Part shown: positions 21,275-31,800 of the stretch, piece after piece
Layout of the letters: every line of letters starts with the position of its first letter
How positions within the stretch are numbered: the stretch's first letter is position 1
Source of the DNA: Coniferiporia sulphurascens
Lineage: Eukaryota > Basidiomycota > Agaricomycetes > Hymenochaetales > Hymenochaetaceae
Length of the DNA stretch: 64,000 bases
NCBI GenBank assembly: GCA_002794785.1
Contig: NBBA01000018.1
Coordinates: 248,001-312,000, forward strand
Direction: 5' to 3'
Position numbers and translations under genes: made by a program
Notes under the pieces: generated by a model
The model's database searches: none
What the model was told of the DNA's origin: nothing
The model's input: the letters and a program-made list of their open reading frames with translations, nothing else

Positions 21275-22616
21275 CGGCACACGGCTTAGGAGTCTGTGAG
21301 TCGGATTTGGCCCGGAGCTAAGACCTGGACATATTTCGAGCTGGCGCCCGTGTCGATCGACGTTGCCTGTACTGTCCTCGGCTTTATATTGTGTCTTTTC
21401 TGACCTGGATTTGGTGGCAATCGTCGTCGATAACTAAAGCTGGCTCGTGTATGACACCGTCCCGGACTTTGTGGCCACAGAGCCCAGTGCCAGCGCGCAT
21501 CTATCCGAGTCTGCTCTGTATTCTGTACTAAATACAAGTTTATCGAGACCAGCCCGCACAGTACTAGTGGCTTCGGACGGCTCCCCCTCCGGGTCCGTCC
21601 CTGTGTCCTTCGCCGCCGTAGAAGCCCTTCTCGTTCTTGTTCGTCATGGTTGAAAAGGTGCGTCATCACGACTGTATGTGAGCTGACTCAGCACTAACTT
21701 ATGACGCAGGGCCACCGCGGATCGTCGCGCTGCCCACGTGGCGCCCGCTCGGAGCCGGGCAGGTGAACTCGTCGGCCCTCGCTCGCATCCTTGGGATCTC
21801 GCCCGTAAAACCAAGAGGGTATCTACGAGTTGTCGTTGTGTGTGGCTTTGTTTAATGCTTACGTCGCCATTTGGAAATGCACGTAGTATTCAAGTCGGAA
21901 GTCCATGCCAACGGAAGCAGAATACTAGCCAGGGTGTCAAGACTTAGGCGGAGGACTTTTTGGATCCAGTCGAGGTAGGCGGACGTCCAGTGATTCTGCT
22001 CATCGAGATGGCTCTGGAGATCCCTTTGCGGAGCCCGGTCGGCTCGGAATCGCGTGACATCGGCGCCGAGTTCAGCGACTAAAGCGCCGTCGGTGGCACG
22101 CGACATCCGTTCCCTCGTCAGCACTAGAGCCGGTTATCGAGTACGGAACTCCACGTCAATCATATCCGTGGAGGTGTTATCTCCGCTGTCTGCTGGTTGA
22201 AAAGCACGGGATTCTCATACGGCAGGAAAGGGCATAGACGTGAATCCGCGAATGTGATTAGGCAGGTGCCGCAGCTCGTCGTGAGCGTCAATATTATCGC
22301 AAGACGGACTGCCGGTCTGCTCCGGCTTTGGCGTCAGAGAGGAACATGGAGCAGTCGATACGTGTGCACTGGACAAGGATGGACTCGGAGTGGTTGATGC
22401 ACCGTTACTTGACGTCGGCCCTGGTGAAGACGGTGCAACCACTGCCCACTTCTACTGTATGTCCTACGTTACAGTTGCTACCAATACACTCTGGACCATC
22501 CATTACGGTAACAAACATGGTGCAGAGGACAGCATCTTAGTGGTACGGCGAGCAGCTCATCGAGGCTCTCATCGTGAAGAAGGCGGCACTCGACGAGGAC
22601 TTCCCTGACCTCTTGT
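21275..22616. repeat. Repeated module, copy 1
   Basis: One of three copies (also 24597-25640, partial, and 41690-43032) starting CACACGGC(T/G)TAGGAGTC. It holds remnants of coding sequence: on the minus strand AELGADV...RAPQRDLQS...LDWIQKVL (about 21950-22090), and on the plus strand a terminal EQLIEALIVKKAALDED ending in TAA at about 22614-22616. Splice-like GTGCGTCAT...GACGCAG pieces occur at about 21658-21710. I cannot name the parent genes. Confidence 0.6.
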
Positions 22617-23955
22617 AACTCAGGAGAGGGTGAGTGTATCACGGTCCATCTTTATTTCCTTTTTTTTCTTCTGGGATTCTTACTTTCCTTGTTTCTCTTT
22701 TTATAGTTATTTCGCAGCGTGTTTACACTTCTATTATCGGGACAGGCGCCGATTTTAATGCTGTACACACGCCCTTTCAGAAAAGATAAAATAATTCGGA
22801 GTTGGAGCTGATATCCTTCCCGTGGCTTGCCAGACTAGATGTTAAAATAAATTATGATTAACACGATCACATTAGTACGGTCATGGTATTGACCATCCGT
22901 GGGAACCAAGGTTACAGGTGAGATTATATACCCCACTTTTCCTGCATTTCTGTAATGGGAGAGTGTTGATATGACTGTACGGAAGGGATTATAATGACTC
23001 TTACTCTCAGTGTGCAAGCCGGACGTGCGTATACCCTAGAGTCCAGCCCGGGGTCAGGGCTCGATTTCCGACCCTCAGCCGGGGAAACGGGAACGAGCAG
23101 CCAACCCTTCGCCGGTCTTGTCTGTGGGATTACGACAGCTTGGTGCAAAGAAGCTTGGACTTCAGAATTGCGTTGTGCAACCGTTCAGACGCTGGCCCTG
23201 TCCGGGTCATCTCTTGCCTGGTTTTTTTGGGGTGTGCTCTGCAATGGTAAGAAGGTAGCTTCTCTGTAAACTCTGATTGGTATTGGAGAATTGTGCACAG
23301 CGTCCTTGGCTGCGAACTGTGACAAACCTGTGCCGGACACCAATTTCTGGTATCTGGGGCTTCTTAAACGTATTTAACGCCGGATTACATGCTCACATCA
23401 AGGAAGAAGTCATTATAAGCGGATATGTTAACGAGCGAGCTGCCGGAACGATGAGAGGAGGTTCACTCTCAGGACTGGACTTCGGAGCCCGGACTCTGGC
23501 TCGGAAGCACCCGCCGGACCACGTGACTTTACGTTCACGTGCTAAATAGGCTCCGGGCCGCCGCGGCACCTGCGGAAGCTGAATTTGGTTCCGTCAACTC
23601 GGGAGTTTTTCTTCGCCCAAGTCCTGTGCATAGTTTTATACCCGGATGTTCACACATACTCGTTCTAGTACCAGGTCATCGCGAGCAAGCAGCGCTTGCT
23701 TTCCTCCCACCCACCGACAACGACTTTCGCCCACACCACCACCAGCCGCACGCTAGTCAACTTGTGGAAAGCTGAAAAGCTGAAATGATCCCTCGAATAT
23801 AGGCTCTTTCAACCCCCAACACCGATATTATGACCATCTACTACTGCACCCATTTCTCCTATACTGGGATACTAGACCTCTGCTGTGCTATCGTAATTAC
23901 CCCGCATTTCGACGGGACTTTCGACCCCTCCTGCCAGATCGAATCGCAGGGATCG
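22617..23955. other. Intergenic between repeated modules
   Basis: No gene recognised. AT-rich at 22650-22880. Sequence from about 23740 onward (GGAAAGCTGAAA, CCCTCGAATAT, GGCTCTTTCAA) recurs at 26455-26700 and is the 5' flank of the GTPBP1/2-like fragments. Confidence 0.4.
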
Positions 23956-23959
23956 CACG

Positions 23960-24596
23960 GAGGGTTACTACTACTGCTCGCGTGTTTAGCGGATTTGAGT
24001 CGGAGAGCCTGCGTGCTGGCAGCCCTTGAGATGGCTTTTTGTCGAAACATAATTCCTTGCGTCGCCCGTGGCTGCTGCCTCTGTTGAGGTCCCGCTGTGT
24101 TCACACACAGCCCTAGAGTTGTGCCAAAACTCGTCCCTAAGGTCAAAGAGGTGCGTCACTACGATTATCTGTCTATGCAAACTACTTCAAACTGACTCAT
24201 TACTCCGAAGCACAATCTGACAGGGCAATGTGGAATACAAACTACGAGCGCTTTGCGCGACTCATCACGCAGCTCGGATGGCGGCTACTCGAAGGCGCGG
24301 AGGGCATATATACTACGGACTCGGCGTCACGGAATCGGATGCACTCGTTGGCCTAGTATCTGGAAATGTTGTTGATGATGCTGGAAGAGATGGCGGGTGA
24401 GATTGGAGCGAGCGTGGTGGCGATGAAGGAGATTGAGCTGCCTGCTGGGCTTATGGGTGACAACGAAGGAGAGGAAAGGGAGGGGAGGATTGCGGATGGT
24501 GCGGTGCGCATACGAAGGGACAGGTGAAGGAGGTTGAATCACGGGCAGCCGAAGAACATGGGTGGGTCTACACCGGCGGATGTGGAGTATGAGACG
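23960..24596 (+). pseudogene. GTPBP1/2-like gene, 5' fragment copy 1
   Basis: Collinear with 26859-27520. It keeps the intron with GTGCGTCA donor and the exon start GNVEYKL, then LVTQL/GWRLLEG-like and YYGLGVTESDALVGL residues. These correspond to the N-terminal domain of GTPBP1/GTPBP2-type GTPases. Frames shift repeatedly and a TAG follows LVGL. At 24596 the similarity stops abruptly inside a Glu-Tyr-Glu-Thr codon run and is fused to the CACACGGC module. Confidence 0.7.
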
Positions 24597-25640
24597 GTAC
24601 ACGGCTTGGGAGTCTGTGAGTCGGGTTTAGCCCGGAGCTAAGGCCTGGATATATTTCAAGCTGGCGCCTGTGTCGACGTTACCTGTGCCGTCCTGAGCTC
24701 TATCTTGTCAAATGGCTCTGTTGGTCTTGCGTCTTTCCTGACTCGGATTTGGTGGTGAACGCCCGCCGCCGATAACTAAAGCCGATCCGATCTAGCCCGT
24801 GTCCCCGACTTTGTGGTCACGGAGCCCAGTGCGCATCTGTTTGTCATGCATTCCGTACCAATTACGTGTTTATCGAGACCAGCTCGCACAGTACTAGTAG
24901 GCTTGGGACGGCTTCCTCTCCGGGTCCATCCCCTGCGTCCTCCGCCGCCATGAAAGCCCCTCTTGTACTCGTGCGCCGGTCTGGTTCGTCATGATTGAAG
25001 AGAATCGTCATCAAGACTGCATGCGAGCTGACTCAGCGCTTACTTGTGTCGCAGGGCCACCGCGGATTGTCTGAGTCGCACCTGTCTATGAGCTTGTCGG
25101 TCCTTGCCTGCACATAATTTTGTTATCGCCTGTAAAACCAAGAGGGTGTCGACGAGTCGCCCTAGAGAGGAGGTCGGGCTGTGTGCGGCTTTGTGCTTAC
25201 CGTTGCCAGTCGGGGATATGCGTCGGAAGTCCATACCGACGGACGCGGAATACAAGCTGGGATGACACTACCTATATTGGAATTCAGCAATTCGCGGGAC
25301 GAGCGAATGCACTCCGTATCCAAGTATATCGTTTAATCAGTAGATAATCGCGCGAGGGAAACCGAACGCGCATACATGCAATGAAAAAACTACGAAAAAT
25401 ATCTCAAACTCCGACGCCGTCTCGGCATCGAGCTCGAACTTCAACAGCCTAAGGCCCAGGACTTTCTGGATCCAGTCACGAAGGCGCAGTGGTCGAGACG
25501 GCGGCACGACTACGCTCTGGAGGGTCCTCTGCGGGGCCCGGCTATCTCCGGTCACGATGACATCTGCGCCGAGTTCAGTGGCCTCAAGTGTGTCGGTGGC
25601 ACATGCAATAGTATTGTAATTGTGTTTATTTCAGCGGCGA
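24597..25640. repeat. Repeated module, copy 2 (partial)
   Basis: Aligned with 21275-22130 and 41690-42580. On its minus strand at about 25555-25610 the coding remnant reads ATELGADVIVTGDSRAPQ, then DWIQKVLGL. It lacks the last part present in the other two copies. Confidence 0.6.
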
Positions 25641-25842
25641 AGGATTTCCCAGATATGATAAAGGGCCGGCCCCAGACCCAACGCGTCGACTTCACGTAAA
25701 TTTACGTAACCTCGGGCTGGTACCGTCACACCCTACTTTCCTTCCACCCAACGACTATAGAAAATCTTGAGGCGTGCCGTCGCAGCACGGGTCGGTCCTC
25801 GTTGACAAAAGGTTTCTTCGTGGCCGTTTGACCAGCAGCATA

Positions 25843-26095
25843 CAGGTGGATGTAAAAAGTTACGGACCGGCCAAAAAAGGAAGGAGGTTTGCATTGAGCA
25901 CCAAAGACCTTTTTCACTGCTCATGCGGGGTAAACAACTTGACTCAGTGTATGAGGACCTTATAATTAGTGCTAAAATATATTGGCTTGTCTATGTACAA
26001 GCTGCAGTTATGTTTTGGCTCATAAAAAAGATTTGAATGAGGGTGTCTAATCTCCTTCCTTTTTCGGTCAGTCCGTAACTTTTTACATCCACCTG
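25843..26095. mobile_element. MITE 1 (Tc1/mariner type, TA target)
   Basis: 253 bp with terminal inverted repeats starting CAGGTGGATGTAAAAAG. The first 25 bp are perfect and an imperfect repeat continues to about 45 bp. A TA dinucleotide flanks it at 25841-25842 and 26096-26097. No transposase. The inverted paralog at 53846-54030 lacks it. Confidence 0.92.
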
Positions 26096-26100
26096 TACTA

Positions 26101-26308
26101 TCGTATGACCCCTATTACAAAGTCACTTCGAAAACAAAAATTTGTCTCAAAGGGGAGGCATCTCTAAATTTTGCCGAAAAAAATGGCAAGGAAGATTTAT
26201 ATACTGTACAACAGTGCAGAAGGATTTTTTCGACCCTATGCCCACGATGTGGAGGCTGGAAACCCAAATTTTGTCTGAAAATGTGACTTTGTAATAGGGG
26301 TCATACGA
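26101..26308. mobile_element. MITE 2 (TA target), adjoining MITE 1
   Basis: 208 bp with terminal inverted repeats TCGTATGACCCCTATTAC... of about 27 bp perfect and about 50 bp imperfect. TA flanks it at 26099-26100 and 26309-26310. It is non-coding. The termini could also be read two bases further out (CTATCG...CGATAG). Different from MITE 1 in sequence. Confidence 0.88.
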
Positions 26309-26310
26309 TA

Positions 26311-26858
26311 GCACATGCAGCTAACTACGAATAAAACTTCACAGAGCGTGAGACGTAAATATCAAATGTAGTCGCATAGTCGAGATTACCAAATCATAAT
26401 TCCAACAACGACCGACAAAGACTTTCATCCACCGCCACCACCAGTCACACACCAGTTGCCTTGTGGAAAGCTGAAATCATCCCTCGAATATTGATGGAAT
26501 TTTATCTCAGTCCACAAATAAAAATGCAGGACTGAGGTGCAAATGGAAATTTACGATGACTATATGCGCTACTCAAATAGGAACTAGTCTAGTAATCACT
26601 TTAGTAATCGCATTCAAGCTGACAAATAACAAATAAACCTAACAAATATGGGCTCTTTCAAACCCCCCGATATCATAACATCCCTACTACCCCCTTTTTT
26701 GCACATACTACTACTACTACTAGAATACTAGACAACTGGCACCCACCCAGCCGCGGTAACTGTATTTATCCCGCTTTTCGGCGAAACTTTCGAGCCCCTC
26801 GCATACGAATTGGACAAGAACCGCAGGGAGACGCACGGAGGGTACTTCTGATACTCGC
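26311..26858. other. 5' flank of the second GTPBP1/2-like fragment
   Basis: The repeat flank (to 26408) is followed by sequence shared with 23740-23955. Relative to that copy there is an extra AT-rich segment of roughly 140 bp at about 26505-26645, inserted at CCTCGAATAT. No gene seen. Confidence 0.5.
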
Positions 26859-28350
26859 ATGTTTGGCGAATCTGAATCGGAGAGTCCGCGTACTGGCAGC
26901 CCCTGGGATGGGTTCTTGTCGAAGTCTGACCCCGCCTCGCCCGCTGCCGTTGCTGCTACTGCTACCTCTGTTGAGGCCCCGCTTTCGCTTACGCGCAGCC
27001 CTAGAGTTGTGCCGAAACTCGTCCCAGAGGTTGAAAAGGTGCGTCATTACGACTATCTGTCTACCCAATTCACTTCGGACTGACTCATAATTCTCACTCT
27101 CACAACCTGGTAGGGAAACATAGAACACAAGCTTCGCCTACTTGCTCGTCCGCCCGAACGCTTCGCGCGACTCGTCACGCAGCTCAAATGGCGCCTGCTC
27201 GCGAAGGCGGAGGGCAGGCATACTACGAACTCGGCGTGTCGCGGACTCAGGCGCACTTGTCGGCCTCTCGCGCGCGTATCTGGAGATGTCGCCGATGACG
27301 CTGGAGGAGATGGCTGGAGAGATTGGAGCGAGCGTGGTTGTGGTGAAGGAGATTGAGCTGCCTGCTGCGCTCGTGGGTGACGAAGGAGAGGAAAGAGGGA
27401 AGGGGAGAATTGCGGATGGGGCGATGCGCATGCCGAAGAGGCGAGTGGAGGAGTGTGTGGATCGTGGCTCGCCGGAGAGCGTTGGTGGATCTACGCCGAC
27501 AGATGCGGAGTATGAGACAGAACTGTCGACGCCGGAGACGGAGGATGAACCGGACAAGGGCGACGAAGTCGAGAACGAATATGAGAGCGCAGTGGCGACC
27601 TTGGTGCCGCGCCTCGTTCTAGACGCCACATCGAAGAGTGCTACGACCACGACTGCGCCATTTTTCAGCCGCCGCACACATGCACACACTGACGCCCGTC
27701 CGCTGCGACTGTCCCCGGCCGACCCAGAATCATACGACTCGACAAGCGGCGACGACTGTGGGGTATTTGCAGGCGACCTCGAAATTGCGTCGGTGTACAA
27801 GCCCCGGCCGCACCGCCGACGTACACCCGCATCCGTTCCTCCGCTAGCGACGACGACGACGGTCGTCGAGTACGGGCGCCCTGTGCCTGTGCCGAGCGCA
27901 CCTGTGGATGTACCTGCTCCGCCGTTGGGCGTGCGTGGGGGTACAGGGAGGAGTAGGAAGGAGCATAGACGGGAGCGTGCACGTGCGATGGGGGCGCAAG
28001 TCTCGACACTGAGGCTCATTGGGGGCGGCAAGGTATCGCATCCGGGTTCAGCAGTGGCGTCCGCGGGGGACATGGATGTGGTTGCGACACGTGCGTTGGA
28101 CGAATTTGAAGTCGCTGCCGCTGCGTTTAAGGACCTTGGCTTAGGCGGCGAAGACAACTCCAGCTCCGGCAGCGCTGACCCCCCCTCTGCGTACCGGTTC
28201 CCCAGGTCGCAGTCTCCGGCGCTCCTGCCGACGCGCTCCGAGCTAGGCACACCGGACCCGGATCCGGGTACGATTCCGAATATGGGTATGGATCTAATCG
28301 TGGACACGGACACGGGCAGGGACGGGGCGCGGAATCGCGAGGCAGCGTCC
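26859..28350 (+). pseudogene. GTPBP1/2-like gene, 5' part, frameshifted and without GTPase domain
   Basis: Exon 1 is 26859-27038 (60 codons, Ser/Pro/Glu-rich, ending LVPEVEK). A GT-AG intron covers 27039-27113. Exon 2 begins GNIEHKL and continues RFARLVTQLKWRLL, then after a one-base slip near 27230 VADSGALVGLSR and LEEMAGEIGASVVVVKEIE. This matches the N-terminal region of GTPBP1/GTPBP2 GTPases (pattern LVTQxKWRLxEG..., DNGxLVGL, MAxxxGA). From about 27400 on it is low-complexity acidic/Ser/Pro sequence, and no P-loop (GxxxxGKS/T) or other GTPase motif follows. So it is a truncated or chimeric copy, not a working translational GTPase. An equally long minus-strand frame (28313-27138) has no recognisable content. 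Confidence 0.7.
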
Positions 28351-28352
28351 TG

Positions 28353-28469
28353 ATGTACAAGGGGCGACTCGTACCGGACGACGCGCGATTACGGCGGTAC
28401 ATCGTCGAGGCGCTCGTCGTTCGTAAGATGGCGCTGGACGAGGTGTTTCTTGATTTCGTGAATTTTTAA
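28353..28469 (+). pseudogene. C-terminal remnant conserved in three modules
   Basis: The frame MYKGRLVPDDARLRRYIVEA continues to MALDEVF and ends in TAA at 28467. The same ending, with EALIVKKAALDED, closes the modules at about 22616 and 43032. Conservation of this short ending suggests that it was the C-terminus of a real protein whose body is now scrambled. Family unknown. Confidence 0.5.
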
Positions 28470-28696
28470 AGGATACCGCCGTTTTGACTTCACCCTTTTT
28501 GTTCTTGGTCTCGTCAAATTTGTATCTTTTTTTTTTGCTTCTGCTCAATTATTCGTGAGTACGGTTTGCGAAGTCAGTGGTTTTTTGTGTTAGCGTAAGA
28601 GACTGATTAGTCTAATGGCGGGGTTTTTTTTTTTTTTTTTTTTTTTTTGAATGCATTTCTATAGCGCGTCATGACTATCTAGTACAAAATACGCTC

Positions 28697-28716
28697 CAGG
28701 GGCCTTTAGGCCCCTG
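28697..28716 (-). promoter_or_regulatory. Perfect hairpin in the LINE 3' UTR
   Basis: An 8-bp perfect stem CAGGGGCC/GGCCCCTG with a 4-base loop, about 110 nt downstream of the ORF2 stop and about 50 nt before the poly(A). In several LINEs a 3' stem-loop is the recognition site for the reverse transcriptase. That role is inferred here. Confidence 0.6.
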
Positions 28717-28826
28717 TATTTGTGGGAGATGGTAGTTGGCATAAATGGAACAATAGTGACGGTAAGCCATAGGCTAAGATGGGGACTGGCCAAGACGCCA
28801 GCGAATAAGGAAATGTGGAATCTAAC

Positions 28827-31800
28827 TCAGTTGCCGGTGGCAAAACCCTGGTCAGAAATATGCACCACAGTAGGGCCCCCCGGGTCGAAGACGAGGATGG
28901 GCTCCGCCTCGAAGGCGGGGTGAGAGTCGAGGAAAGATGCCAAAATTGGGAGGCCATCCTTAGAGAACCATTGGGCTTCAGTGGATGGTATGGGGGTCTT
29001 CCACACCGCGCGTCGGGCGGAGAGGGTATTGGGGCAAGAGAGCAGGAGGTGGGCTCGGGTCTCTGGGACATGGCAGAAAGGGCACAAGGGGTCGCGTCCC
29101 GGAATGCGTCCAAAGTACGCGCCAAAGCCGGCGTGACCGAGGAGTGTCCGGAAAACTTTGCACTTAGTGCGACGACCGAGAGTGAGGTTCTGCATAAGAG
29201 CGGACGGCTTTGTAGAAGGGTTCTGTGTGGCGCCCATAGAGTGGGCGTCTGAGCTCCCTCGGGATTTTCGACAGGCGTGGGCCCAGTCGGATTTCCATTG
29301 AGTTAGTGCCATAGAGGAGGCGGCTTCGCGAAGGAAGCGGATGGTGGGCGGAAACGGAATCGTGTCCGGGGGGGGGTTGTCCGCAATGCCGCAGGCGAGA
29401 ACATCAGCAAATTCATTGCCCTCCATGTCGGAGTGTCCCGGGACCCAGTGCAGATGAAAAAAGACACTAGGGAACCGCTTGGTAGCGATTTTGAGACATT
29501 TCCGGATGAAGAGGGCGACATTGACGCCTGGGGCCGGACGAGGGTCGGCGAGGAGTGTGAGGGCCACTTCGCAGTTGGTGTAGATCTCGACCTGGGTAAT
29601 GGCAGGGTGGAGATCGTGAGAGTAAGCCAGAAGCCAAGCGGCATCGGCTAGGGCGGCAAGTTCGCAGTCAGTGGCATGGACCGAGGAACCGAGATAGGTT
29701 TCGCGAGTGAGGACAGCCTCCCCGCGATAGAACCAGACGCCCGCTGCACCGCCGGCGTAAGAGGAGGGAGACGTGCCCTTACGGGAACCGTCGGTGTAGA
29801 TGAGAAGGCGCGTGGGGACGTCTTTCAGCCGGTCAATAAGACCGCGGTGTGACTGAATGAGCGCCTCCCGGGCTTCTTGAGAATGGTCAATCGCCTGGTC
29901 AATGCTTACGTGCCGTAATGACGGCAAAGCAATCCACGGTGGGCGAGTGTATCGGGGTACGCGTTCGCAACCAGGTGGAACCCGGTTAACGAATGACGTG
30001 GTGATGGCTCCTTTACGCGTGGTACGTAATGGTAGAAGGGTGTGCGTGGTAGTAAGATACCGTATAGCAGCACGGGTTTTGGTACACTCTAGACGAAGTG
30101 GGATGGGCAAGATGGATGCAAGGACCTCCGAAGGTCCGCGTGGAGACGTGCGCCATGATCCAAGGATACGACGGCACGCCGCGGACTGTACAAGGGTCAT
30201 CTTGTCACATTTGCCTTTTTGCCGTTTGCCGGTAAACCAGAGGGGGGACCCCCACAGTAAAACCGGCAGTATGCAACCAATATAGAGACGTCGAAGGTGG
30301 AGCGGGTCTAGGCTGCGTAGAGTGTTGCCAAGGAGTTCCAAGGCGCGAAGGGAGGACATGGCTTTAAAGCACATGCGCTGGACGTGGACCGTAAACAGCA
30401 GTTGCGCGTCGAAAAAGATGCCCAACCAGCGTAGGGGCCGGGAGGGTACGATGCGAAGGGGTCTGAGACCCTGGCGCGGCAAGTGTATAGGGTGAATAAG
30501 GGAGTCTTCGCGTAGGTCGTGTCGGCGGGTCCAATGGATGAGCTCAGATTTGTCATCATCCAGTGAGAGACCGAGAGCGCGGCATGCGGCAGAGAATGAG
30601 AGGTAAGCCTTCTCGAGACGAGCGACGTTAGTCGAAATCGAACTCGAGGAGGTGGTGAGTAGGTGATCATCCACGTAGGCGTGGACGAACATGAGAGGGT
30701 CAGAGGCCTGTAAAGAGGTGAGAAGGCTGGTCGCAAAGAGAGCCGACAAGATAGGGGAGATGGGGGAGCCCTGCGGAACCCCCATGTTAGGTATGGGGGT
30801 TAGAGTGTCGGTAAACCCATCAAAAGACAGAGCGACCCGACGATCAGAGATGAAGGACATGACCCAAGATATAAGGAGAGGGGGAAACCCTAATTCAATG
30901 AGGACGGCGCGTAAACGGGGATGTTGAACGGATGGGAAGAAACCAGCCACGTCCACCGCGAGAGCGGTGGTAACATGGTGTTTAGCCCAGGCCGATTCAA
31001 TTTCGTTAACGAGGTCAGAGGTGGCATCCAAAACGCCCGATTTTTGGCGGGTACCGAATTGGGAGGGGGGGAGTGCACCCAGTTCGTTGGCGATGAACTG
31101 GATGCGGTTGGCGATGATCTTCTCAAGTAGTTTGCCCATGGTTTCCTCGAGTGTGATGGGGCGGTATGCGTTGAGCGCGGTGGGGTCCTTCTTATTTAGT
31201 TTCCGGAGCATCACCACCTTCGCGTCCTTCCAGGGACGGGGGTGGTGGCCAGCATCCAAGCATTCATTAAAAAGCGCGAGGAGTGGGACACTATGGGCGG
31301 CATGCAGACTTTTGAGGGCCTGGTAGCCAACGCCGGTAATGCCCGGGGCACTAGAGTTGGAAGTGAGGTTGAGGGCGTGGTCCAACTCTTCCATAAGGAT
31401 GGGGTGGTTACGCATGGGACGGGCGCCGACGAAAGAGTATGTCGGGGGGAGGGTAGCGGACGGTTGGGTACCGAAGTACTTTGACCGGAAGGCAGAAGCC
31501 TTCTCCGCAGGTGAGTTCGCAGTAAGGTGTCCGGACACTAGCGCTGGGATAGGGGCACGGCGAGTACCCATTGCCCATTTTGCCATTGGCCAGATCTTGT
31601 CCGGCTTGACAGAAGCGGTGAACGAGTCAGCCCAGTTGCGTTTTGCGCGGCGAAAGATACCGGCCGACTGTCGTCGGAGCACGGTACGCGTCGCCGGGGT
31701 AGCTCCGCGCAAGGCGGCCATGTGAGCACGGCACGAGGAGTCCCACCACTTGACCTTGTGTCCCCCTGCCTTCGACGAAGATGGGGGGTGTGAGGAATCA

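Larger units (their letters stand above)
13465..22620. repeat. Tandem duplication, unit 1
   Basis: It contains receptor 1, its 5' spacer, a decayed membrane-protein gene and a repeated module. All are collinear with unit 2 (about 28561-43032 after subtracting the LINE). Divergence is patchy, from strongly diverged WD40 copy number to a perfectly identical 347-bp tract. The left border is cut by LTR 4. The right border is near the TAA-ended motif at about 22616. Confidence 0.85.
25755..26408 (+). repeat. Dispersed repeat carrying two MITE insertions
   Basis: The flanks 25755-25842 and 26311-26408 match, as reverse complement, the uninterrupted sequence 53846-54030. The interruption consists of two adjacent MITEs. 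Confidence 0.8.

Noticed and set aside
27138..28313. 391-codon minus-strand frame opposite the GTPBP1/2-like fragment
   Set aside because: No motif, low-complexity Ser/Thr/Pro; the plus strand has the recognisable N-terminal domain and a good intron.
28815..29252. Plus-strand frames opposite LINE ORF2
   Set aside because: Mirror of the RNase H and C-terminal coding sequence; no independent support.
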